From positions 1 to 16,910 of the forward strand of contig CALQZN010000015.1 in NCBI GenBank assembly GCA_943349675.1: a stretch of 16,910 nt of DNA, read 5' to 3'. How positions within the stretch are numbered: position 1 is the stretch's first letter; every line of letters begins with the position of its first letter. A program made the position numbers and the translations under genes. Positions 1 through 5,687 of this stretch are shown piece after piece. The DNA comes from Candidatus Nomurabacteria bacterium. GTDB lineage: Bacteria > Patescibacteriota > Minisyncoccia > Phycocordibacterales > SBAW01. The notes under the pieces are model-generated. The model saw nothing but the letters and a program-made list of their open reading frames with translations. It made no database searches and had not been told where the DNA came from.

Positions 1-331
1 TAATGAGTGCAAACAGTAAGGCAAGGAGGAGGTTTGTGCCTGGACCCGAGGCAGCAACAAGAGTCTCACCAAATTTGCCACGCAGGTTGTATGGGTTGTA
101 AGGCACAGGTTTTGCGTATCCAATAAGCAATGGCGAGCCAGTTACCGCCAAAAGCGCAGGTAAGAGGATAGAACCTATAGGGTCTATGTGTGCTATAGGG
201 TTGAGTGTCAGCCGCCCTGCCAGGCGGGCAGTTGGGTCGCCAAGGTAGTTGGCCATATAGCCGTGGGCTACTTCGTGCAAAATGACCGATACCACAAGTA
301 CAACTATAGAGAAAATGATTTCTGGTTGCAT
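1..331 (-). CDS. Site-2 protease family (peptidase M50) membrane metalloprotease, 3' end cut by window
   Basis: This is an integral membrane zinc protease that would cleave substrates within or near the bilayer. Only the first 110 codons are in the window. The ATG at 331 opens a hydrophobic helix carrying the HEVAH zinc motif (HExxH) at residues 19-23. After it come a NPxxxxDPxGS segment and a second hydrophobic stretch with the GYAKPVPYNP and ASGPGTN signatures of the short, PDZ-less S2P group. The second zinc-ligand motif, nearer the C-terminus, may lie outside. The gene is divergent from rpmB with 43 bases between the starts. A TATCAT hexamer at 344-349 is a possible -10 box. The substrate cannot be guessed. 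I am sure of the family, not of its role. Confidence 0.9.
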   Translation of the reverse strand, partial: MQPEIIFSIVVLVVSVILHEVAHGYMANYLGDPTARLAGRLTLNPIAHIDPIGSILLPALLAVTGSPLLIGYAKPVPYNPYNLRGKFGETLVAASGPGTNLLLALLFALI

Positions 332-343
332 ATTTACCAAAGA

Positions 344-350
344 ATGATAC
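344..350. promoter_or_regulatory. Overlapping divergent -10-like hexamers between the S2P gene and rpmB
   Basis: On the minus strand TATCAT (344-349) lies 12 bases before the S2P start codon. On the plus strand the overlapping TGATAC (345-350) lies 24 bases before rpmB. No convincing -35 box is visible for either. If both are used, the two promoters would exclude each other. This rests on motif match only. Confidence 0.3.
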
Positions 351-374
351 CATGCAAAAGCTTAGGCACACCAT

Positions 375-617
375 ATGGCGAAAATCTGCCCAATCACCGA
401 TAAAACCTCAAAAGTTGCTGGCGGCTACAGCAACCGTATTCGTGCAACCAAATTTAACCCTACAGGTAAGGTGCGCAAACAGCCAAACCTCCAAAAAAAG
501 CGTATTTTTGTACCAGAGCTAGGTAAAACTCTTACCCTCACTATCTCGACCCAGGCAATCAAGACTATTGCCAAAAACGGGGCCTACAAGACACTCAAAA
601 AAGCTGGGATTATCTAA
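375..617 (+). CDS. rpmB: 50S ribosomal protein L28 (bL28)
   Basis: Structural protein of the large ribosomal subunit. The 80-residue product starts with the family's MAKxCxxT motif and has the conserved core QPNLQKKRIFVPELG followed by a basic C-terminal tail (TIAKNGAYKTLKKAG). Its length is normal for bL28. The start at 375 is the only ATG that gives the conserved N-terminus. It lacks a clear Shine-Dalgarno sequence: TTAGG lies about 8 bases upstream and is weak. The gene stands alone, divergent from a membrane protease gene, and is followed by a strong hairpin at 641-669. It is not in the rpmB-rpmG arrangement seen in many bacteria. Confidence 0.95.
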   Translation: MAKICPITDKTSKVAGGYSNRIRATKFNPTGKVRKQPNLQKKRIFVPELGKTLTLTISTQAIKTIAKNGAYKTLKKAGII

Positions 618-640
618 AACTCTCTTCGGTATAAAAAATA

Positions 641-671
641 AACGCCGTCCCTGAAACCAGGGCGGCGTTTT
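641..671. terminator. Bidirectional intrinsic terminator between rpmB and a convergent small ORF
   Basis: AACGCCG (641-647) pairs with CGGCGTT (663-669), and CCCTG (649-653) pairs with CAGGG (658-662). This gives a 12-bp stem with one bulged T and an AAAC loop. The plus strand continues with Ts to 671. On the minus strand the hairpin is followed by a TATTTTTTAT tract (631-640). It sits 23 bases after the rpmB stop and 5 bases after the stop of the minus-strand ORF at 675-866, so it can serve both. Confidence 0.85.
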
Positions 672-674
672 GCG

Positions 675-866
675 TTAGTAGTGGTTGAAACAAAAGCGAT
701 CCAAACCTTCACAACCGGTACAACCGGCGCACGGGTCGAAGCTCCTGGTACGAGCGGGGGCGGGCAAATGACTGTCGGTAAAGGCGTAGTCCCAAACCCC
801 GTCCAACCCCAAAGGCGCGTCGGACGCATGGGGCGAATCTCCGTCACTTCGATGCGTGGTCGACAT
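675..866 (-). CDS. Small Cys-rich protein of unknown function (63 aa)
   Basis: I do not recognise this protein. Two signals support it as a gene. An AGGGAG Shine-Dalgarno sequence (874-879) lies 7 bases before the ATG, one of only two clear ones in the window. The TAA stop is 5 bases before a strong terminator with a T tract on this strand. The first 40 residues are polar and Asp/His/Pro-rich. The C-terminus carries C46-x2-C49-x2-C52-x6-C59-x2-H62, which could bind zinc or another metal. There is no signal peptide or membrane helix. The segment is more GC-rich than its neighbours. A plus-strand ORF over the same bases lacks a ribosome-binding site. An RNA gene remains possible, but no known RNA motif was recognised. 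It fills most of the 618-953 gap; nothing else was seen there. Confidence 0.55.
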   Translation of the reverse strand: MSTTHRSDGDSPHASDAPLGLDGVWDYAFTDSHLPAPARTRSFDPCAGCTGCEGLDRFCFNHY

Positions 867-873
867 TTCGCGT

Positions 874-879
874 CTCCCT
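874..879 (-). promoter_or_regulatory. Shine-Dalgarno sequence of the small Cys-rich ORF
   Basis: AGGGAG on the minus strand, 7 bases from the ATG at 866. Most genes in this window lack such a site, so its presence argues for translation of the small ORF. Confidence 0.6.
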
Positions 880-953
880 AGAGTAGGTTTGTTTCAAGTC
901 GGCAAAGGTCAGACTGTCTGCAACAATACAATACACTTATAATGGCGGCAAGG

Positions 954-1835
954 TTACTTTTGCACCCGCCACACACTTTTTCCATCTGATTTAAGTACAA
1001 TAGTCCCCTCTTGGTCTGTGCGTAGTACCTGTACCCCATGCGCCGCAAGCGTGTCGAGCGTTGGCTGCGCGGGGTGGCCGTACGTATTACGTGCACCGAC
1101 AGATATCGCGGCAAACGCTGGCGCCACAGCCGCCACAAATGCATCGCTGCTGGAATATTTGGATCCATGATGCGCCACTTTTAAAACGTCACTTTTCAAC
1201 TCCCCGGCTCCCAGGTCGAGCAAATGTTTTTCCATCTCTGCTGACATGTCGCAAGTTAAGAGCATCGACACGTCCCCATACACCAAGCGCGCAACAACAC
1301 ATCCTTCGTTAGCGATATTTTGATTAAGCCTCGACACATCACGGTCTGGATAGAGCACCTCCAACGTGGCTCCCCCACCCAAGTCCAGTGTCATGCCGCG
1401 ACGGGCAATGTAGCGAGGGATATTGTTGTCGGTAATTTCTTGCTCAAGCACTGTAGCCGCCTCTGTGTCTTTTGGGATACCAGGCTCCACAAATGCCCCA
1501 ACGCTATAGCGGCCCACCACATCAACAAAGCCGCCAATGTGGTCGAGGTCGGGATGCGTTTCAATAAGCGCATCAAGTGAGCGGTCAAAAAATGGCATTA
1601 CCTTGGGCAGCTGCTGCAACAGCGCACTTCCGGGCCCGCCATCTACAACCACTTGCACCCCTGTTGGTGATTCTATGTATATAGCATCGCCTTGTCCCAC
1701 GTCGAGCACCGCCACAGTAAGTACGCCCCGGGGTGCCGCCGCAAACACAAGTGCCCACACCCCAATACAAAAAAGAGTGAGTGCCCCTAAAAACAATGAT
1801 AACAGGTGCCGAAGATGCGGTTTAAAATAGTGCAC
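954..1835 (-). CDS. ComEC-type metallo-beta-lactamase-fold protein, membrane-anchored
   Basis: This 293-residue protein matches the C-terminal hydrolase domain of ComEC/Rec2, which is thought to degrade one strand of incoming DNA during natural transformation. One membrane helix (about residues 11-33) would place the domain outside the cytoplasm. Signature elements are LDVGQGDA (44-51), DGGPGS (65-70), THPDLDH (93-99, the HxDxDH metal motif), LLTCDM (192-197) and AHHGSKYSSS (221-230), with a late GHP. The start is GTG with a TATAGT hexamer 7 bases upstream and no Shine-Dalgarno. The channel protein ComEC is encoded separately at 3471-4952 and lacks this domain, so the two probably work together. 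An unrelated periplasmic hydrolase role is possible. Confidence 0.85.
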   Translation of the reverse strand: MHYFKPHLRHLLSLFLGALTLFCIGVWALVFAAAPRGVLTVAVLDVGQGDAIYIESPTGVQVVVDGGPGSALLQQLPKVMPFFDRSLDALIETHPDLDHIGGFVDVVGRYSVGAFVEPGIPKDTEAATVLEQEITDNNIPRYIARRGMTLDLGGGATLEVLYPDRDVSRLNQNIANEGCVVARLVYGDVSMLLTCDMSAEMEKHLLDLGAGELKSDVLKVAHHGSKYSSSDAFVAAVAPAFAAISVGARNTYGHPAQPTLDTLAAHGVQVLRTDQEGTIVLKSDGKSVWRVQK

Positions 1836-1842
1836 GTAATGT

Positions 1843-1848
1843 ACTATA
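1843..1848 (-). promoter_or_regulatory. -10 hexamer TATAGT, candidate leaderless promoter
   Basis: TATAGT on the minus strand ends 7 bases before the GTG start at 1835. Transcription would therefore begin at or next to the start codon. No -35 match is visible. The same spacing recurs at recJ, tpiA and the PilB-like gene. Confidence 0.5.
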
Positions 1849-1851
1849 CAA

Positions 1852-1885
1852 GAAAAAATACCGCTCCGTAGGATGCGAAGCGGTA
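1852..1885 (-). terminator. Intrinsic terminator of the desaturase gene
   Basis: On the minus strand TACCGCT (1879-1885) and AGCGGTA (1859-1865) form a 7-bp stem with a 13-base loop. A run of Ts follows (1852-1858). It begins 2 bases after the desaturase TAG stop and separates that gene from the ComEC-type hydrolase gene. Confidence 0.7.
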
Positions 1886-1887
1886 CA

Positions 1888-2826
1888 CTATTGGAGCACC
1901 GAGGGGGAACCGTCGTCGTCGAATCGATACAAACCCCAAACTAAAGGAGGTGCCCCGAGACGACGCAGTATCTGCGAGAAACCCCATGCGGCATAGAGCA
2001 GCCACTTCCCCGGATCAACCGATGTATACCCAACGCCTATACGAAAGTCGCGCGAGTAGCGGTGGTGGCGGTTGTGGCCCGAGGCTTCTCCGACAGAAAG
2101 CAGACTTGGGATACCGAATAGCCACCAAGGACTATCTCTTGAGGAGTTTTTGCCGCCAAATGGCCGGGGTCCGACTATGTGGCTCAACGAGTTTATCTGC
2201 CAGGTGCAGTGGTACTGGCACACCAGCCGCAAAAAACCTGCGATCATTATACCTCCCCAAAAGTCTCCCCACAGCGAGGCGACAAGGCCAGGCACCAAAA
2301 CACCAAGCGCAAACCCGGCAGGAATGGCGCGCTCACTTTGCCACTTCACAAGGGCGATGATGCGTTTTTCGGCCGGCGTTTTACCGCGCAACAGCCACGG
2401 CGCATCTCGAGCGCTCAGTTGAGGATTTTTGAAGCATACCCATAGCATGTGCGCCCACAACCAGCCATGCATAGGACTGTACGGATCCTTCTCAGTATCT
2501 GGGTACTGATGGTGCCGCACATGCAGCATCACCCCGGTAAGCAGCGGACCTTGCATCGTTGCGGCAAAGAAGACAATCGTTAGCGCGTGCCACAAGAACG
2601 ACGCGCTATAGGCCCGGTGCGTGTAAAGCGAGTGGGCGCCAGTGCGGATAGCGAGGTGGCAGAGAAAGAACACAGCGATAGCAAGAAGTATGGTGTATGT
2701 GGGCGCAAACACAGACGCGTACCACGCACCAACCACCCCCACAGCGTGAACGCCAGCAAGCAACCAAACCACCTTCCAATCAACCCCAAGTTTCCACGCA
2801 TGGTCCGGTATCTGTATGAACGACAT
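1888..2826 (-). CDS. Membrane fatty acid desaturase (acyl-CoA/acyl-lipid delta-9 type)
   Basis: A di-iron membrane enzyme that would introduce a cis double bond into fatty acyl chains using O2 and reducing equivalents. With the start at 2826 it has 312 residues. It shows all three histidine boxes: H65-x4-H70 (HSLYTH), H102-xx-H105-H106 (HVRHH) and H251-xx-H254-H255 (HNRHH). It also has the NSLSHIVGPRPF segment typical of delta-9 desaturases and several hydrophobic helices. The ATG at 2826 is preferred over an upstream one at 2874 because GGGAGG (2832-2837) lies 5 bases before it. It is divergent from superoxide dismutase and ends at a terminator. No fatty acid synthesis genes are nearby, so it may act on scavenged lipids (inference). 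Confidence 0.9.
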   Translation of the reverse strand: MSFIQIPDHAWKLGVDWKVVWLLAGVHAVGVVGAWYASVFAPTYTILLAIAVFFLCHLAIRTGAHSLYTHRAYSASFLWHALTIVFFAATMQGPLLTGVMLHVRHHQYPDTEKDPYSPMHGWLWAHMLWVCFKNPQLSARDAPWLLRGKTPAEKRIIALVKWQSERAIPAGFALGVLVPGLVASLWGDFWGGIMIAGFLRLVCQYHCTWQINSLSHIVGPRPFGGKNSSRDSPWWLFGIPSLLSVGEASGHNRHHRYSRDFRIGVGYTSVDPGKWLLYAAWGFSQILRRLGAPPLVWGLYRFDDDGSPSVLQ

Positions 2827-2831
2827 GACGT

Positions 2832-2837
2832 CCTCCC
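2832..2837 (-). promoter_or_regulatory. Strong Shine-Dalgarno sequence that decides the desaturase start
   Basis: GGGAGG lies 5 bases before the ATG at 2826. It makes the 16-codon-longer start at 2874 unlikely. Confidence 0.7.
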
Positions 2838-2904
2838 AAAAAGGAACAAGTTTCCCTGCTGAAAATCGTACCATTCATGAAAGAAACTAGAAACAGTGCT
2901 ATCG

Positions 2905-2910
2905 TATACT
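2905..2910 (+). promoter_or_regulatory. -10 hexamer TATACT upstream of superoxide dismutase
   Basis: TATACT ends 25 bases before the ATG at 2936. It would give a leader of about 18 bases, with no Shine-Dalgarno sequence. No good -35 box is present at 16-18 bases. Confidence 0.45.
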
Positions 2911-2935
2911 TGATTACTCAACTAACCCCACCTAT

Positions 2936-3514
2936 ATGGAATATACACCGAAGACATTCATCATCCCCGAACTTGATGGCATATCAAAAAAGTCTGTCGA
3001 GGATCACTTGGGGCTTTATGCTGGATATGTCAAAAATCTTAACCTCATACACGAAATTGTTGAGAATCAGAATAACCCCGAGTACGCTCGTCGCGAAGCC
3101 TTCCGTAGACAAGGTTTCGAGTTTGGCGGCATGCGCAACCATGAAATTTATTTCGCAAGCTTCGAGGGTGGTCCTCAGTCTCTCTCTCCTGATTCCTCAC
3201 TTTATAAAAAAATTACAGAGTGGTGTGGATCGTTTGATACATTCATGACCATCTTCAAGGGTCTTGCCATGACTCGTGGTGTTGGTTGGAACATGCTTGG
3301 TTATGATTCTGTTACTGACACTCTAGTCCAGTACTGGGTCGACGAACAACATATGGGACATCTGCCTACCGTCACCCCCATCATCGCTCTTGATGTTTGG
3401 GAGCATGCCTACTTGCTCGACCACGGCACCACGGGCCGTGGAGCCTATATTGACGCCTTTTTTAAAAATCTTAACTGGTCTGTGCTGGAGAAGCGCTTTG
3501 CTGATATCGCTTAA
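2936..3514 (+). CDS. Superoxide dismutase, Fe/Mn family
   Basis: Converts superoxide to O2 and H2O2. The 192-residue protein contains the four expected metal ligands: H24 (DHLGLYAGYVKNLN), H69 (MRNHEIYF), D153 and H157 (DVWEHAY). It also has the GVGWNML segment and the closing NW. No signal peptide is seen, so it is probably cytoplasmic. The spacing from the first His to the conserved YV is one residue shorter than in E. coli FeSOD. Gly occupies the place of the Fe-type second-sphere Gln, while DEQH (136-139) precedes the last ligands, so metal preference is open. Base use looks less GC-rich than in neighbouring genes. The gene ends in tandem TAA TAG, and its last 44 bases overlap the end of comEC on the other strand. 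Confidence 0.95.
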   Translation: MEYTPKTFIIPELDGISKKSVEDHLGLYAGYVKNLNLIHEIVENQNNPEYARREAFRRQGFEFGGMRNHEIYFASFEGGPQSLSPDSSLYKKITEWCGSFDTFMTIFKGLAMTRGVGWNMLGYDSVTDTLVQYWVDEQHMGHLPTVTPIIALDVWEHAYLLDHGTTGRGAYIDAFFKNLNWSVLEKRFADIA

Positions 3515-4952
3515 TAGCAAACCACGTCAGTGGCACGTACACTCCGCACAGTATCCAACCCGAAAACTCGGGAACAATTGCAATACTAAACGGCAGGTGC
3601 GCAGTCGTTGCTGCAACCCACAACACCCACCCGAGCAACCCTTCCGCTAAGATGGCGGGCACAAAACCTAGCAATGGCGTTACAAGCCCGAGCAACCCCG
3701 CCACAAAACCCAAAAGCATGGTTGCGGGAACAAGCGGCAATACGAGCACGTTTGCTGGCAATGCAAAAAATGACAAAACGCCCGAGAAGTACAAAAGTGC
3801 TGGCAACAAAAACAATTGCACCGCTATAGTAGACGCTGCAATAGAGCGCACTGATGGAAATTGCGGGAGGAATTTCGGCAACCACTGCTCTACCCACGGC
3901 GAGAGCGTGATAAGTCCAAACGTTGCAAGCACACTCAAAATAAACGACGGGTCATGGAGTAGTGCGTATGGATTCCAAAGTACCATCGCCACTACCGCCA
4001 CAGCCAACGCTCGCAAGGCCAAAGCGCTGCGGTTGTAGTACCGCGCCAACAAAGTAATAAGCGCCATAAGTAGCGCACGCACAGTTGCAGTACCCGAGCC
4101 AGCCATGAGTGCGAAAAAGATCATGAGCACGCCACCCACCCCAAACTGTAAACCGCGTGGCAGCGGTGCCAACATTCGAAACACCGCGTCTGCGACTATA
4201 GCAATGTTGTATCCAGACAAAACCACCACGTGTATAAGCCCACTCGCCACAAACGCATCCGTTACTTCCTGTGGGATCCCGTACTTCTCACCTAGCAGCA
4301 TCCCTGCCATGAGCGCCCCTTGAGGCTCGGGCAACAACCTCTCTAAAGAGCGCTCAAAAACATGCTTGATTGAAAACAATACGCCTTGCAGCGACCAGCC
4401 CGCAGGTTGCAGTACCTCTACTTTTGCATACGACATTTGCGCCGAGATACCCTGCACGGCCAAATAACTTGGGTAGTCAAACATATGGCCCGTATCTGTG
4501 TCAAAGGCTTCGGGTAGTGTTATTTTTCCTGTCGCATGAATCATGTCTCCATACGCAACATGCGCGTCTCTATCTGCAAGCACCAACAGCGTACCTTTTG
4601 CAGGAACATTGTTTACCATGTCTACCGCGACAACAAGCCGGAGCGACCGCTCGCGTCTGTCGGGGTCGTTGAGCACGTTCCCTACTACCTCTGCTTGCCC
4701 CACATATGGCACAAGTGTTTCTTGTACTTGGTTTACTACAAACAAATCAGCACGCACTACCCCCAGCGCCAGCGCAGCACACACAATCGATCCAATAAAA
4801 AACTTTTTATTACTAAAAATTGCACCAAAAAAGGCGGCCAACGCCGCCACTCCTGTTAACAGGCTCGCGCACAACAGTCCCACTCCACACACAAACACTA
4901 GGGCCACTCCAGCGCACACACTTGCCACAGCGGTGTACAAAAAATGACTCAT
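3471..4952 (-). CDS. comEC: ComEC/Rec2 DNA-uptake channel, without the C-terminal hydrolase domain
   Basis: A membrane channel that carries single-stranded DNA into the cytoplasm during transformation. The 493-residue protein begins with two or three helices and the N-terminal soluble (DUF4131-like) domain (about residues 60-180). The competence core follows, with GALMAGMLLGEKYGIP, SGLIHVVVLSGYNIAIV and GTATVRALLMALITLLARYYNR. About ten hydrophobic helices come after that. It ends after the last helix, so the metallo-beta-lactamase domain of full-length ComEC (usually 700-800 residues) is missing; such a domain is encoded alone at 954-1835. It starts 6 bases after the rnhA stop and is the last gene of recJ-rnhA-comEC. 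Its final 14 codons lie within the end of the convergent SOD gene. Confidence 0.92.
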   Translation of the reverse strand: MSHFLYTAVASVCAGVALVFVCGVGLLCASLLTGVAALAAFFGAIFSNKKFFIGSIVCAALALGVVRADLFVVNQVQETLVPYVGQAEVVGNVLNDPDRRERSLRLVVAVDMVNNVPAKGTLLVLADRDAHVAYGDMIHATGKITLPEAFDTDTGHMFDYPSYLAVQGISAQMSYAKVEVLQPAGWSLQGVLFSIKHVFERSLERLLPEPQGALMAGMLLGEKYGIPQEVTDAFVASGLIHVVVLSGYNIAIVADAVFRMLAPLPRGLQFGVGGVLMIFFALMAGSGTATVRALLMALITLLARYYNRSALALRALAVAVVAMVLWNPYALLHDPSFILSVLATFGLITLSPWVEQWLPKFLPQFPSVRSIAASTIAVQLFLLPALLYFSGVLSFFALPANVLVLPLVPATMLLGFVAGLLGLVTPLLGFVPAILAEGLLGWVLWVAATTAHLPFSIAIVPEFSGWILCGVYVPLTWFAIKRYQQSASPAQTS

Positions 4953-4958
4953 AAAGAG

Positions 4959-5687
4959 CTACCGGGTAGAAAAATCTTTAATGATCGCCACTTCTTCTGC
5001 GACAGATGTAGCTTTTTTAAACCGTGCCTGCTTGCCGCGCACTCGGGCCTCACATTCGCTCCAGGTTTTGTGCACTTTAATCTGACCGTCCACCTTGCTG
5101 ACGTACGAATATGCTTTTGCGTTTGAGCGACTTTTTGCTGCAGATTTTTTCTCTTTTTTTTCTTCGTTATGTAGCGTCACGGTGATGTCTATCTCGTACC
5201 CTGCTCGCGGACCACAGTACAGAGTAACCTTCTCCCCCAGCGCAAAATCAGATGCAATAGTGTCTACTCGCTCGTTACCCACGACCCCAATATGCCCGCC
5301 AACGTAGCGCCAATCAATTTTATCTTTACACACCTCTTTTGCTGCTACGAGCGCCTGCCAAAGGTCTTGATTTAATACCTCTTTTTTTTCTTTGGTTATC
5401 CAACCGCGCGACTGCCACCCTTTTACCCACTTAGTAATACCGTTTATGACGTAGGAGGAATCAGTGTGTAGAGCAATTGGTTGTGTGGGAAGTGTTGCTG
5501 CGTACTTGAGCGCTTCTATCGCCGCCATAAGCTCCATCCTGTTATTTGTGGTGTGCGGCTCATTCCCACCCAACTCACACACCGTTTGCGAGTTGGCAAC
5601 GAGCGCGCCCCATCCACCCCGGCCCGGGTTCCCCTTTGACGCACCGTCTGTATAAATTGTTATCTCTTCCACAAGTTTATAGTACAT
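4959..5687 (-). CDS. rnhA: Ribonuclease HI with a C-terminal hybrid-binding (viroplasmin-like) domain
   Basis: Cleaves the RNA strand of RNA-DNA hybrids. Residues 8-150 form the RNase HI fold with catalytic D14, E52, D76 and D142 and the flexible-loop H132 (YVGGHIGVVGNERVD). A charged linker (EEKKEKKSAAKSRSNAK) follows. The last 50 residues read like the caulimovirus viroplasmin / RNase H1 hybrid-binding domain (SYVSKVDG, then KTWSECEARVRG, then ARFKKATSVAEE). In eukaryotic RNase H1 that domain sits at the N-terminus; here the order is reversed. The ATG at 5687 is preceded in frame by a TTG at 5690. The start lies within the end of recJ, an 11-base overlap that argues for co-transcription. 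Confidence 0.9.
   Translation of the reverse strand: MYYKLVEEITIYTDGASKGNPGRGGWGALVANSQTVCELGGNEPHTTNNRMELMAAIEALKYAATLPTQPIALHTDSSYVINGITKWVKGWQSRGWITKEKKEVLNQDLWQALVAAKEVCKDKIDWRYVGGHIGVVGNERVDTIASDFALGEKVTLYCGPRAGYEIDITVTLHNEEKKEKKSAAKSRSNAKAYSYVSKVDGQIKVHKTWSECEARVRGKQARFKKATSVAEEVAIIKDFSTR

Noticed and set aside
681..881. Plus-strand 66-codon ORF over the small Cys-rich gene
   Set aside because: It lacks a ribosome-binding site, has a low-complexity product, and runs opposite to the ORF that has both a Shine-Dalgarno sequence and a terminator.
618..953. Possible structured RNA gene (SRP, RNase P, tmRNA or 6S)
   Set aside because: None of the conserved motifs of those RNAs was recognised, and the coding evidence for 675-866 is better.
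2827..2874. Longer desaturase start at 2874
   Set aside because: A strong GGGAGG site lies 5 bases before the ATG at 2826.
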